Source: Lachnospiraceae bacterium
GTDB taxonomy: Bacteria; Bacillota; Clostridia; Lachnospirales; Lachnospiraceae
NCBI GenBank assembly: GCA_910574885.1
Contig: CAJTDD010000001.1
Coordinates: 62,001-126,000, forward strand
Direction of reading: 5' to 3'
DNA: 64,000 bases
Under the pieces are notes generated by a model. The model was not told where the DNA came from, made no database searches, and saw nothing but the letters and a program-made list of their open reading frames with translations. Position 1 is the stretch's first letter. Every line of letters begins with the position of its first letter. This document shows, one piece after another, positions 1-8,835 of the stretch. The position numbers and the translations under genes are program-made.

Positions 1-1
1 C

Positions 2-20
2 CATAACACATTACCTCCTA
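2..20 (-). promoter_or_regulatory. RBS and start codon of a reverse-strand gene leaving the window
   Basis: Read on the reverse strand, AGGAGG (complement of 15-20) is followed after about ten bases by ATG (complement of 2-4). This is a canonical ribosome binding site. The gene itself lies beyond the window edge and cannot be named. Confidence 0.5.
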
Positions 21-300
21 AAATATTTGTATTATTGAAAATATTAACTTTTATTTTATCTGACATCTATAAAGGACTTTTTCTTTCAACACAGATTAGG
101 GTAAGATAGTTTTATTATATCAAGATTGACGAATGCGTCAATATAAAATTATCATAAATATTTCGGTTTATAAGTCCAATTTCTGACTTGATGGAATATA
201 TTTGTTACTTTTTATATCTACGCCAATCACACTGCTGATCTGGCGTTGGTGTGAATTGTAACATATATTTCGTTACAACTCTTAACAATTCCTTAATATA

Positions 301-329
301 TTGAAAAAATTACCAGTTAGTGTTAAAAT
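301..329 (+). promoter_or_regulatory. Sigma-A-type promoter of the surface protein gene
   Basis: TTGAAA at 301-306 and TAAAAT at 324-329 are separated by 17 bases. The pair lies 55 bases upstream of the TTG start at 384. Confidence 0.65.
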
Positions 330-383
330 TAAAATGTACCAGCAGACACATTTCAATTAATAAGGGGCAAAGGAGGAGTAGAA

Positions 384-3092
384 TTGCAAAGAATAAGAAG
401 ATTCCTGGTACTTACACTTCTTGTATGTCTTGGCGCGACGCTGCCAGGCATCGTGAGTAATGCAGAGGATATGTCAGGGGAGCAGACATCTGCAGGAGCG
501 GGATTAGAGGATGAGAACCCTCAGCGTCTGGACGCAGTTACCGCTATGGATGAAGACGGTAACATTTTTGAAGTGGACGAAGAGGGCGGAGAGCTGGAAG
601 ATCCAGGGATTGCGGCATTTTCGCGGGATATGTCGGTGAAAGTGGTCAATTTCCGGACGAAGGGCAATGCAGTTACGAACTACAAGGAATATAGTACCGG
701 TACGGCAGGATACACCAACGGGGCATACGGTGCGGACGCTGCCTTTCTTGGGATATACGGCAGTAAAGTCCGTTTCATGCTTTCAGGCGTCGTGGGAGAA
801 GTATCGGCAGAAGAGGTTCAAGTGGTTGATTTTGCATCCGCAGAGTCTGTCAGTTACTATGCAGTGGAAGGCGGAAGGCTGCGCCATTATATTACCCATG
901 ATATGACGAAGGCAGAACATGCGACGTCTCTGGATAACGGCAGTGCGCCGTCATACTTACAGGCGGGAGTAGAGTACTACAGTTATGACGGACATTATTT
1001 TTATACTGATTATAATACGATGATTCAAGATTATCAGAATGAGACACGTTCCGCTTCTGTGAATGCAGGGAACCCGTATTATAATTATTACCAATATTTG
1101 CCGTTTCGCAGCAGGACATCTTATGCCGGGGCGGAGTTGAATAACTTGATCGGAGGTAAGACAAGCGGTTCCTCCAAATTGAGAAACACAGGAGATTATT
1201 TTGCAAACAGTCAGGATACCTATGGAGTGAATGCGCTGATTATGGTTGGAATTGCGGCAAATGAGAGTGGATGGGGGACAAGTAATATTTGCCAGAATAA
1301 GAATAACCTTTTCGGACTGAATGCTGTAGATGAATCTCCCGGAACCAGCGCCAACACTTATGGGAGTGTTGAGGAGTGTATCCGTCAATTTGCGGATGGA
1401 TGGATGTCCAGAAAATATCTGAACCCGAAAGGATGGACATATAACGGTGGTTTCCTTGGGAATAAAGCGAGTGGAGTTAATGTTAAATACGCTTCGGACC
1501 CTTATTGGGGTGAGAAAGCGGCGAATATAATCTGGAGTTTGGATCAGGACGGGGGCTGCCGGGATGCGTATGCCTATACCATAGGTATCAAGGATACGCT
1601 TGCGACAAGCCATACCAGCGTGAATGTACGTAATGGAAGCAGCCAGTCTTCATCAAGTTTGTATATGACCGGACAAGCTTCCAACTATGCAGTTTTGATT
1701 CAAGATGTGACTTCGGAAAATGGTTATTACAGGATACAGAGTGACGCTGTGTTAAACGCTGACAAATCTGGGCTGAATGCTGGAATAGGAGAGTATCTGT
1801 TTGAGCAGATGTATGCATACATGCATTCAGATTATGCTGTAATCGTCAATCAAGGCGGGACAGTGACGGCGAAGAAGGAGCTACAGTCTGTCGTCATCAG
1901 TCAGGTGCCAGCAAAGACAGCATATCTGGTGGGAGAAGTGTTTGATCCGACGGGGATGGTTGTACTTGCAAATTGGAGCGATGGAACGCAAGCGGATGTG
2001 ACAGCGTCTGTTGTTTACAGCCAGGAGCCGCTGCAGGCTGGGACGGGAAGTATTACAGTTGATTATACATATGAAGAAGCGACAATGTCGGCGGAGCAGG
2101 CGATAACAGTGACGACTCCTGAGACATCGCCGGATACAGAGCCGAAGCCAGGAGTAACGGAGCCGGATCCGGAAACCCCGCCAACATCAGAGGCGACACC
2201 AGAGAACCCGTCAACACCAGGAACGACACCAGAGAATCCGTCAACACCGGGGGCAACGCCAGAGAACCCATCAACACCAGGAACGACACCAGAGAATCCG
2301 TCAACACCAGGGGAAACGCCGGAAACCCCACCAACATCGGAAGCGACGCCGGAAACTCCGTCAGTACCGGAAGCGACGCCGGATGCAGCTCCGGATTCTG
2401 GAACGATATCAGACTCCGTACCGAGTCCGGATTCAAGTTTTAGTTCTGTATCGGACGAAGTTACTGCACCAGATACATTGCCGGAGCCTGGCGATACGTC
2501 AGATTTGTTACAGGATGGTAAACCGGGAGAAGTAACGGAAGCAGATTCGCCGGTGGTTGCTAAGAATGAAAGTACTGGCATCTGGATTCGCGGCACAATC
2601 AGTGAAGGGACAGAATGCGTGGTTGAAGCTGTTCCGAAAGATTCAGAACAGTATATCTCTTACATAGAGCCGGTAAAAGACAGGGTTATTCTTGGCGTAT
2701 ATGATATCAAACTGACATCAGATCTGGCGGAAGGTGAAAATGTGGAAGTTGGTTTCCCTGTGGGGGAACAGTATAATGGAAAGAATGCAATCGTTCTTCA
2801 TTATGACAGCGTTAAGGGAATGGAAAAAATTACATCTGTTGTAGAGAATGGTCAGATCGTTGTACGTGTTTCTGGATTTTCGCCGTATGTAGTTGCACTG
2901 GATGAAGCGACGCCTGTTTCGTCGCCTAAGGCAATACAGAAGTCAACGAATGATGGGAATGTCAGAAGAGCCCCTGTAACAGGAGATGAAAGCCAGATTG
3001 TGTTATGGGGAGTCATCTTTATATTATCAATGTTTGAGCTGGTTTATTTATCCTTATATTTGTATAGGAAGAAAAACCGAGTGAGAAATTAG
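384..3092 (+). CDS. Secreted, wall-anchored glucosaminidase-like surface protein
   Basis: This 902-residue protein begins at a TTG codon placed 7 bases after AGGAGG (371-376). It has a signal peptide (about residues 1-27). A glucosaminidase-type lysozyme domain spans roughly 275-395, with the putative catalytic Glu in ANESGWGTS. An SH3-like segment follows (about 410-470), then a bacterial Ig-like domain (about 498-575) and a Thr/Pro/Glu repeat (about 600-665). A further beta-rich region precedes the C-terminal anchor: PVTGD, a hydrophobic helix and the basic tail RKKNRVRN, which fits an LPXTG-like sortase signal. It is probably a peptidoglycan hydrolase displayed on the wall. Family knowledge supports cleavage of N-acetylglucosaminyl bonds; the exact specificity is inferred. 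It appears monocistronic. Confidence 0.8.
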   Translation: MQRIRRFLVLTLLVCLGATLPGIVSNAEDMSGEQTSAGAGLEDENPQRLDAVTAMDEDGNIFEVDEEGGELEDPGIAAFSRDMSVKVVNFRTKGNAVTNYKEYSTGTAGYTNGAYGADAAFLGIYGSKVRFMLSGVVGEVSAEEVQVVDFASAESVSYYAVEGGRLRHYITHDMTKAEHATSLDNGSAPSYLQAGVEYYSYDGHYFYTDYNTMIQDYQNETRSASVNAGNPYYNYYQYLPFRSRTSYAGAELNNLIGGKTSGSSKLRNTGDYFANSQDTYGVNALIMVGIAANESGWGTSNICQNKNNLFGLNAVDESPGTSANTYGSVEECIRQFADGWMSRKYLNPKGWTYNGGFLGNKASGVNVKYASDPYWGEKAANIIWSLDQDGGCRDAYAYTIGIKDTLATSHTSVNVRNGSSQSSSSLYMTGQASNYAVLIQDVTSENGYYRIQSDAVLNADKSGLNAGIGEYLFEQMYAYMHSDYAVIVNQGGTVTAKKELQSVVISQVPAKTAYLVGEVFDPTGMVVLANWSDGTQADVTASVVYSQEPLQAGTGSITVDYTYEEATMSAEQAITVTTPETSPDTEPKPGVTEPDPETPPTSEATPENPSTPGTTPENPSTPGATPENPSTPGTTPENPSTPGETPETPPTSEATPETPSVPEATPDAAPDSGTISDSVPSPDSSFSSVSDEVTAPDTLPEPGDTSDLLQDGKPGEVTEADSPVVAKNESTGIWIRGTISEGTECVVEAVPKDSEQYISYIEPVKDRVILGVYDIKLTSDLAEGENVEVGFPVGEQYNGKNAIVLHYDSVKGMEKITSVVENGQIVVRVSGFSPYVVALDEATPVSSPKAIQKSTNDGNVRRAPVTGDESQIVLWGVIFILSMFELVYLSLYLYRKKNRVRN
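2196..2375 (+). repeat. 30-bp tandem repeats encoding a Pro/Thr/Glu wall spacer
   Basis: Six consecutive 30-bp units encode the decapeptide TPENPSTPGT and variants. The first four are nearly identical, and the last two are degenerate (TPETPPTSEA, TPETPSVPEA). Such segments usually act as rigid wall-spanning spacers. Copy number is likely to vary between strains. Confidence 0.85.
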
Positions 3093-3116
3093 GCACGAAT
3101 ATAAATATTGTTGGGA

Positions 3117-3173
3117 GAAGAGGCTGTTGTATGACGGATGGTTATTCATTTGTGATACTACGGCTTCTTTTTT
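3117..3173 (+). terminator. Probable intrinsic terminator after the surface protein gene
   Basis: An imperfect stem pairs GAGGCTGTTGTAT-like bases with ATACTACGGCTTC. The right arm runs into a T-rich tract at 3168-3173. Mismatches lower confidence. Confidence 0.5.
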
Positions 3174-3264
3174 ATTATTGGCTGATTTTTCTTTGCATAA
3201 AAAGTTGAAAAATAAGCTAAAAAGTAAGTGTTTGAAAAATTTTGGAAAATTATTAAAATATATA

Positions 3265-3294
3265 TTGACAAATAGTGAGAAACCATAGTATAAT
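3265..3294 (+). promoter_or_regulatory. Strong promoter of the tRNA-Val/tRNA-Met operon
   Basis: A perfect TTGACA (3265-3270) and a perfect TATAAT (3289-3294) are 18 bases apart, 39 bases upstream of the first tRNA. Near-consensus promoters are typical of stable RNA genes. Confidence 0.8.
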
Positions 3295-3333
3295 AATGAA
3301 GTCGGTTTGAGGGAAACAAACTTAGACAGTTAA

Positions 3334-3406
3334 GGGATCTTAGCTCAGCTGGGAGAGCATCTGCCTTACAAGCAGAGGGTCATAGGTTCGAGCCCTATAG
3401 GTCCCA
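3334..3406 (+). tRNA. tRNA-Val (anticodon TAC)
   Basis: The 73-base sequence folds as a cloverleaf. Acceptor arm GGGATCT pairs with AGGTCCC, the anticodon loop is CTTACAA with anticodon TAC, and the T-loop GTTCGAG is present. The discriminator is A. No CCA is encoded directly after it. Confidence 0.93.
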
Positions 3407-3455
3407 TTACAACAGACATTGTTGTAGATGTTCTAGTTTATACTGGAACATATTT

Positions 3456-3529
3456 GGCGGGATAGCTCAGTTGGCTAGAGCACACGGTTCATACCCGTGG
3501 TGTCGCTGGTTCAAATCCAGTTCCCGCTA
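3456..3529 (+). tRNA. tRNA-Met (anticodon CAT), elongator type
   Basis: The acceptor arm GGCGGGA pairs with TCCCGCT, the anticodon loop is TTCATAC, and the T-loop GTTCAAA is present. The anticodon stem (CACGG/CCGTG) lacks the three consecutive G:C pairs of initiator tRNA, so it is read as an elongator. A tRNA-Ile with lysidine-modified CAT cannot be fully excluded but fits the acceptor sequence less well. Confidence 0.88.
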
Positions 3530-3538
3530 CTTGTTTAA

Positions 3539-3562
3539 AGCCTGCATATGCAGGCTTTTTTA
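3539..3562 (+). terminator. Intrinsic terminator of the tRNA operon
   Basis: The palindrome AGCCTGCATATGCAGGCT is followed by six T residues. Confidence 0.88.
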
Positions 3563-3579
3563 TTTGCCAGAAAAGTCTC

Positions 3580-3608
3580 TTGAATGTTTGGAGGACAGGC
3601 TATATAAT
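3580..3608 (+). promoter_or_regulatory. Promoter of the RpiR-type regulator gene
   Basis: TTGAAT (3580-3585) and TATAAT (3603-3608) are separated by 17 bases, 41 bases before the start codon at 3650. Confidence 0.7.
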
Positions 3609-3649
3609 AGTAACGGTGTAAAAGAAGTAGGAAAGAGGCTTTATGTGCA

Positions 3650-4606
3650 ATGCGAAGCAAGAATGAGTTGTTGAATAAGATAGAAGACGGATATTCCAAG
3701 TTCAGTAAAGGCCAAAGAAAGCTTGCAGATTTCATCCGCAAGGATTATGATAAAGCAGCATTTTTGACGGCGGCTAAAATGGGGGAAGAGGTGGGCGTCA
3801 GTGAATCTACCGTGGTGCGTTTTGCCATGGCCCTTGGTTATGACGGATATCCAGGATTCCAGAGGGCTCTTGGCGAGATGGTACGGACGAAGCTGAATTC
3901 GATTCAGCGCATGGAAGTGACATATGGCAGAATCAGCCAGGGAGAGATTCTTGCGACCGTACTCCATTCAGATATTGAGAAAATCAAGCTGACGATGGAG
4001 GCAATCGACCACGAGACGTTTGAAATGGCTGTGGATACGATTCTGAATGCGAGGAATATCTATGTGGTGGGGATTCGGAGCTGCGCACCTCTAGCAAGTT
4101 TTTTGAGTTTTTATCTGAATCTGGTATGCGACGGGGTGGTGGCGGTGAATACCAACAGCCCCAGCGAAATTTTTGAGCAGATGCTCAGAATCAATGAGGA
4201 GGACGCCATCATCGGAATCAGTTTTCCAAGATATTCTATGCGTACGCTGAAAGCGTTGGAATATGCCAGCAACCGGAAGGCGAAGGTGATTACCCTGACT
4301 GACAGCGTCCATTCTCCCATGACCCTGTATTCCTCTTGTAACCTGATTGCGCGCAGCGACATGGCTTCTATCGTGGATTCTCTGGTGGCGCCTCTGAGCG
4401 TGGTAAATGCGCTGGTGGTGGCATTGTGCATGAAGAAGCAGAAGGAAGTCATTACGACGCTTGAGACATTAGAAGAGATTTGGGATGAGTATCAGGTGTA
4501 CAATAAGGATGAGCTGAATATGGTAGGCGAGAAAGTGGAAATGTCCGGCGTTCAGGAAGAAATGAATGGTTCGCAGGAAGGATTCTCAGGAATGCAGGGA
4601 GAATGA
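3650..4606 (+). CDS. MurR/RpiR family transcriptional regulator
   Basis: The 318-residue protein has an N-terminal RpiR helix-turn-helix (about 1-77, containing ESTVVRFAMALGYDGYPGFQ) and a SIS sugar-phosphate-binding domain (about 120-250). Family members sense phosphosugars and control sugar or amino-sugar catabolism. No sugar operon adjoins it, so its effector is unknown. The C-terminal 25 residues form a Met/Gly/Gln/Glu-rich tail unusual for the family. The start at 3650 is preferred over ATG 3643 because it is better spaced from AGGAAAGAGG (3629-3638). The next gene begins 12 bases after the stop, so the two may be co-transcribed. Confidence 0.85.
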   Translation: MRSKNELLNKIEDGYSKFSKGQRKLADFIRKDYDKAAFLTAAKMGEEVGVSESTVVRFAMALGYDGYPGFQRALGEMVRTKLNSIQRMEVTYGRISQGEILATVLHSDIEKIKLTMEAIDHETFEMAVDTILNARNIYVVGIRSCAPLASFLSFYLNLVCDGVVAVNTNSPSEIFEQMLRINEEDAIIGISFPRYSMRTLKALEYASNRKAKVITLTDSVHSPMTLYSSCNLIARSDMASIVDSLVAPLSVVNALVVALCMKKQKEVITTLETLEEIWDEYQVYNKDELNMVGEKVEMSGVQEEMNGSQEGFSGMQGE

Positions 4607-4618
4607 ACGGGGGATGAA

Positions 4619-5848
4619 ATGAGCGAAGTTTTAGTGGTAGGCGGCGGCGCTGCGGGAATGTTCGCCGCAATTACGGCGGCGCGGAATGGGCATAACGTTT
4701 GTCTGCTTGAAAAGAATGAAAAATTAGGGAAGAAATTGTTTATCACGGGAAAAGGAAGGTGCAACATCACCAATGCCTGCGGCATGGAGACGTTGTTCGC
4801 ATCCGTGGTGAGCAATCCAAGGTTTTTGTACAGCAGCTTCTACGGATATACGAACCAGGATGTGATCCAATTCTTTGAGGAGCTGGGAGTGAAGACGAAG
4901 GTAGAGCGGGGAGAACGTGTATTTCCGGCGTCAGACCATTCCTCTGACGTAATCAAGGCTATGGAGCAGGAGTTGAAACGGCTGAATGTCAAGGTCAGGC
5001 TCCATACAGAGGTCATCCGGGTATGTGCCGAGAATGGAAAGTTTCTGCATGCAGAACTTGCCGGTGGAGAAACTGTTGGCGGGGATGATTGTATTGTGGC
5101 AACGGGCGGATTATCTTACCCGTCTACCGGTTCTACAGGAGACGGTCATCGTTTTGCCCGTGAATGCGGGCATTCCATTATCCCCTGTATGCCGTCGCTT
5201 TCACCGATGGAGGTAAAGGAAGGCTTTGTGGGGAGCCTTATGGGGCTTTCCCTCAGGAACGTATCTGTGTCCATTTATCAGGGGAAAAAACGGTTGTATC
5301 AGGAATTCGGGGAAATGTTATTTACCCATTACGGAGTCAGCGGTCCGCTGATTATCAGTGCAAGCAGTTATGTGGGGCAGAAATTGAAGAATCAGGAGTT
5401 AAGGCTTGAGATTGATTTAAAGCCTGCGCTTGGCGAGGAGCAGCTAGACCAGAGAGTGCGAAGAGATTTTGAGGAAAACCGCAACCGGCAGTTCAAGAAT
5501 GCACTTGGAAAATTGTTCCCTTCCAAATTGCTTCCGGTTATGATAGAATTAAGCAGAATTGATCCTGAGAAAAAGGTCAATGTCATATCAAGAGAAGAGC
5601 GGCAAAGGTTCGTATATCTGATAAAACATTTTTCTATGACACTGACAGGGCTTAGGGATTACAATGAGGCAATCATTACCCGGGGAGGCATCAATACAAA
5701 AGAAGTGAATCCGGGTACGATGGAGTCGAAGTATGTCAAAGGTCTATATTTCGCAGGGGAAGTGCTGGATTTGGATGCGCTGACTGGAGGGTTCAATCTA
5801 CAGATTGCCTGGTCTACCGGATATGCGGCCGGAAACAGTATACCATGA
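4619..5848 (+). CDS. HI0933/BaiN-type FAD-dependent oxidoreductase
   Basis: The 409-residue flavoprotein opens with a Rossmann dinucleotide-binding motif (VVGGGAAGMFAAITAARNG). The family signature GKKLFITGKGRCNITN follows near residue 40. C-terminal motifs RGGINTKEVNPGTMES and LTGGFNLQIAWSTGYAAG close the FAD site. It belongs to the family that includes YhiN/HI0933 and BaiN. In some gut clostridia BaiN is implicated in bile-acid 7-dehydroxylation, but most members are of unknown function. No bai genes are nearby, so a bile-acid role should not be assumed. Confidence 0.85.
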   Translation: MSEVLVVGGGAAGMFAAITAARNGHNVCLLEKNEKLGKKLFITGKGRCNITNACGMETLFASVVSNPRFLYSSFYGYTNQDVIQFFEELGVKTKVERGERVFPASDHSSDVIKAMEQELKRLNVKVRLHTEVIRVCAENGKFLHAELAGGETVGGDDCIVATGGLSYPSTGSTGDGHRFARECGHSIIPCMPSLSPMEVKEGFVGSLMGLSLRNVSVSIYQGKKRLYQEFGEMLFTHYGVSGPLIISASSYVGQKLKNQELRLEIDLKPALGEEQLDQRVRRDFEENRNRQFKNALGKLFPSKLLPVMIELSRIDPEKKVNVISREERQRFVYLIKHFSMTLTGLRDYNEAIITRGGINTKEVNPGTMESKYVKGLYFAGEVLDLDALTGGFNLQIAWSTGYAAGNSIP

Positions 5849-5938
5849 GTGTTTGATGGGAAATAACGGTCAAATGATGGTGGCGGCTGGATGAGAAAAA
5901 ATCGAGAAAAAGAATAAAACGAACAGGAGAATAGGAAA

Positions 5939-6595
5939 ATGGGATATAATGTAGCAATAGACGGTCCGGCTGGCGCGGGAAAGAGTACGATTGCAAAGCT
6001 GGTCGCAGAAAAAAAAGGGTATATTTACGTAGACACAGGGGCTATGTACCGGGGACTTGCCATCCATTTCCTGGATAAGGGGATTCAGGCAGAGGAGACG
6101 GAAAAGGTAATCGAGGCATGTAAGGATGCGGATGTTAAGATTCAATATGAAAATGGGACGCAGCAGGTATACTTAAATGGAACGAATATTACGGGAAGGC
6201 TTCGCGATGAGGCTGTGGGGAAGATGACTTCCAAGTGCTCCGTGATTCCCAAGGTACGTGAAAAGCTTCTGGATCTCCAGAGGGACTTGGCAAGGACCCA
6301 GGATGTAATCATGGATGGAAGAGACATCGGAACCTGTGTGCTCCCCGGCGCAGATGTAAAAGTTTACTTGACTGCAAGCGTAGAGACTCGTGCGAAACGC
6401 CGTTATGACGAATTGATGGCGAAGGGGGAGAGGTGTGACCTCGATGAGATTGCCAGGGATATCAAGGAACGGGACTTTCGTGACATGAACCGAGAGACGG
6501 CGCCATTAAAAAAAGCGGAGGACGCTGTACTGATAGACAGCTCAGATATGACGATTGAAGAAGTAGTAGAGGCCATTGCAGGGCTGTGCAGATAA
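5939..6595 (+). CDS. cmk: Cytidylate kinase
   Basis: The enzyme phosphorylates CMP and dCMP using ATP, feeding CTP and dCTP pools. The 218-residue sequence shows the P-loop GPAGAGKSTIAK at the N terminus, the substrate-binding segment YVDTGAMYRGLA, and MDGRDIGTCVLPGADVK in the centre. Length and motifs match bacterial Cmk throughout. It leads the cmk-ispH-rpsA run that is conserved in Clostridia; about 85 bases separate it from ispH. Confidence 0.96.
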   Translation: MGYNVAIDGPAGAGKSTIAKLVAEKKGYIYVDTGAMYRGLAIHFLDKGIQAEETEKVIEACKDADVKIQYENGTQQVYLNGTNITGRLRDEAVGKMTSKCSVIPKVREKLLDLQRDLARTQDVIMDGRDIGTCVLPGADVKVYLTASVETRAKRRYDELMAKGERCDLDEIARDIKERDFRDMNRETAPLKKAEDAVLIDSSDMTIEEVVEAIAGLCR

Positions 6596-6680
6596 AATCA
6601 GACGGTACGGCATGTCCCACCAATTCCGTAGCTGCTGTGACAGTACAGGAGGAATTCCAAAATACAGGAAGGAGACAGTC

Positions 6681-7538
6681 ATGCAGATTGAATTAGCGAA
6701 AACCGCCGGTTTTTGTTTCGGCGTCAAACGTGCGGTGGAGAAAGTCTACGAACAGGTAAGGGAACACCAAGACAGAAAAATCTATACATACGGTCCCATC
6801 ATCCACAATGAGGAAGTTATTAAGGATCTGCGGAAACAAGGGGTCGAAGTCATACACTCCGAAGAGGAGCTTGAAAAGATCGAAAACGGGGTGGTGGTCA
6901 TCCGTTCCCATGGAGTACCTCGGCGCATTTATGAATTAATGGAGAAAAAGAATATCACTTGTGTTGATGCAACCTGCCCCTTTGTGAAGAAGATTCATAG
7001 AATTGTTGCCGAAGAAAGTGAAAAAGGCTCCCATATTGTCATTATTGGAAACAGCGTTCACCCGGAGGTGGAAGGCATCCGGGGATGGGCCGGGGAACGG
7101 GTGAGCGTGCTAAATTCAGCGGAGGAAGCAGAGCATTTCTGGATGGAGGAAAAGGACCGGAAAGTATGCATTGTCGCCCAGACGACATTTAATTACAATA
7201 AATTCAAAGAATTAGTTGAAATTCTTGATAAAAAGGGTTATGATATAATTGTTTTAAATACGATTTGCAATGCGACGAAGGAACGTCAGGAAGAAGCGCG
7301 CCGGATTGCAGAGAGAGTAGACGCTATGGTGGTAATAGGGGACAGCCGCAGCTCGAATACTCAGAAGCTATTTGAAATATGTAAGAACGAATGTTTGAAT
7401 ACGTACTATATACAGACGCTTGACGATTTGGATGTGAATCAATTAAGGTCCGTGGAAACAGTAGGTATTACAGCAGGGGCATCCACGCCCAATATTATAA
7501 TTGAGGAGGTTCAAAATTATGTCAGAATTAACTTTTGA
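6681..7538 (+). CDS. ispH: 4-hydroxy-3-methylbut-2-enyl diphosphate reductase
   Basis: IspH carries out the last step of the MEP isoprenoid pathway, reducing HMBPP to IPP and DMAPP with a [4Fe-4S] cluster. Cluster cysteines are visible in AGFCFGVKRAV, DATCPFVKK and TICNATKERQ; the substrate histidines lie in IIHNEEV and RSHGV. The start at 6681 follows GGAAGGAGA and gives the usual N terminus MQIELAKTAGFCFG (285 residues). A frame extending 35 codons upstream looks non-coding. The 3' end overlaps rpsA by 20 bases. In some Clostridia the two genes are fused; here they are separate. Confidence 0.96.
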   Translation: MQIELAKTAGFCFGVKRAVEKVYEQVREHQDRKIYTYGPIIHNEEVIKDLRKQGVEVIHSEEELEKIENGVVVIRSHGVPRRIYELMEKKNITCVDATCPFVKKIHRIVAEESEKGSHIVIIGNSVHPEVEGIRGWAGERVSVLNSAEEAEHFWMEEKDRKVCIVAQTTFNYNKFKELVEILDKKGYDIIVLNTICNATKERQEEARRIAERVDAMVVIGDSRSSNTQKLFEICKNECLNTYYIQTLDDLDVNQLRSVETVGITAGASTPNIIIEEVQNYVRINF

Positions 7539-8601
7539 ACAAATGTTGGAAGAGTCTTTCAAGACAATAAGAAATGGAGAGGTTGTAGATGGTACTGTCA
7601 TCGATGTGAAGCCCGATGAAATCATCTTGAATATAGGTTACAAGGCAGACGGTATCATCACAAGAAACGAGTATACGAACGAGACGAATGCAGATCTGAC
7701 TACGATGGTGTCAGTGGGGGATGCCATGACTGCAAAGGTCTTGAAGGTTAATGATGGCGAAGGTCAGGTGTTATTGACGTACAAGAGGCTTGCTGCCGAG
7801 AAGGGCAACGAGAGATTGAGAGAAGCATATGAGAATCATGAAGTGCTGAAAGCTCCTGTTGCACAGATTCTCGGAGGCGGATTAAGTGTCGTAGTCGAAG
7901 AGGCAAGGGTATTCATCCCTGCAAGCCTGGTTTCCGATACGTATGAGAAGGATCTGAGTAAGTATCAGGGACAGGAGATTGAGTTTGTGATCAGTGAGTT
8001 CAATCCGAGAAGGAACCGCGTGATTGGCGATAGGAGACAGTTGCTTGTTGCGGAGCGCGCAGAGAAGCAGAGAGAGCTTTTCGCAAGAATCCAGGCGGGC
8101 GACAGGATGGAAGGAACTGTTAAGAATGTTACAGATTTCGGCGCTTTCGTAGATCTCGGAGGGGTAGACGGGCTGCTCCACATCTCAGAGATGTCCTGGG
8201 GACGTGTCGAGAATCCTAAGAAGGTATTTAAGGTCGGCGAGAAGCTGGAAGTCATGATTAAGGAGATTCACGATACGAAGGTCGCTCTCAGCCTGAAGTT
8301 CCCGGAGAGCAACCCATGGGCGAATGCTGCGGACAATTTTGCAGTAGGTACGGTAATCAATGGAAGAGTGGCAAGAATGACAGACTTCGGCGCATTTATC
8401 GAACTGGCGCCGGGAGTGGACGCATTGCTTCATGTTTCACAGATTGCAAGAGCACATGTGGATAAGCCGTCAGACGTCTTGTCCGTAGGTCAGGAGATTA
8501 CAGCGAGGATCGTAGATCTAAACGTTGCGGAAAAGAAGATCAGCCTTAGTATGAAGGTTCTGGAGAATTCTTCCGAAGCCCAGGCGGACGATGCTGAGTA
8601 A
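7519..8601 (+). CDS. rpsA: 30S ribosomal protein S1 / S1-domain RNA-binding protein
   Basis: The 360-residue protein consists of four S1 (OB-fold) domains, at about residues 17-90, 105-172, 190-260 and 275-345. The last two show the classic GTVKNVTDFGAFVDLGGVDG and GRVARMTDFGAFIELAPGVD cores. It binds mRNA and aids translation initiation; Firmicute S1 proteins are shorter than the six-domain E. coli protein. ATG 7519 is chosen because GAGGAGG (7503-7509) sits nine bases upstream. The gene is translationally overlapped with ispH and ends before a strong terminator. Confidence 0.93.
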   Translation: MSELTFEQMLEESFKTIRNGEVVDGTVIDVKPDEIILNIGYKADGIITRNEYTNETNADLTTMVSVGDAMTAKVLKVNDGEGQVLLTYKRLAAEKGNERLREAYENHEVLKAPVAQILGGGLSVVVEEARVFIPASLVSDTYEKDLSKYQGQEIEFVISEFNPRRNRVIGDRRQLLVAERAEKQRELFARIQAGDRMEGTVKNVTDFGAFVDLGGVDGLLHISEMSWGRVENPKKVFKVGEKLEVMIKEIHDTKVALSLKFPESNPWANAADNFAVGTVINGRVARMTDFGAFIELAPGVDALLHVSQIARAHVDKPSDVLSVGQEITARIVDLNVAEKKISLSMKVLENSSEAQADDAE

Positions 8602-8634
8602 TTCATAGCCTGATTCCAGAAAATTAGGAAGTGT

Positions 8635-8670
8635 AAGGATGGATATCCTGTGGGATTTCCATCCTTTTTT
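8635..8670 (+). terminator. Intrinsic terminator of the cmk-ispH-rpsA operon
   Basis: AAGGATGG (8635-8642) pairs with CCATCCTT (8659-8666), followed by six T residues. Confidence 0.9.
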
Positions 8671-8671
8671 G

Positions 8672-8690
8672 TGCGCAGACCCGTGCAGAG
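8672..8690 (+). repeat. Post-terminator repeat, copy 1
   Basis: The 19-mer TGCGCAGACCCGTGCAGAG starts two bases after the rpsA terminator's T-tract. The identical 19-mer occurs at 35298 and 50014, also directly after terminators. Downstream, 8721-8749 resembles 50111-50139 (shared core GTTCGGGG), which suggests that copies 1 and 3 descend from a longer element. Confidence 0.8.
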
Positions 8691-8835
8691 AAAATATGCC
8701 GCTGAGGTGGCTGATCCGTTAAAATTTCGACAAGATGTTCGGGGAAATATACAAGGAAATACTGGAATCTACTAGATAATTAGGGGATTTTGTTGTATAG
8801 TATAAAAAGAGAAAATAGGAAGGAAGGATAAAGGG

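Larger units (their letters stand above)
1..383. other. AT-rich intergenic region between divergent genes
   Basis: This stretch separates a reverse-strand gene that leaves the window from the surface-protein gene starting at 384. It is AT-rich. Two inverted repeats are visible: ATTGACG/CGTCAAT at 125-142 and ACGCCA/TGGCGT at 220-246. Either could be an operator or part of the surface gene's upstream control. No credible coding frame was seen. Confidence 0.6.

Noticed and set aside
2053-2596. Long reverse-strand frames opposite the Pro/Thr repeat of the surface protein
   Set aside because: They mirror the repetitive codons of the real gene, have no ribosome site, and encode low-complexity Val/Gly/Ser sequence.
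4619-5848. Assignment of the flavoprotein as a bile-acid enzyme (BaiN)
   Set aside because: The family is broad and present in bacteria without bile-acid metabolism; no other bai genes are in the window.
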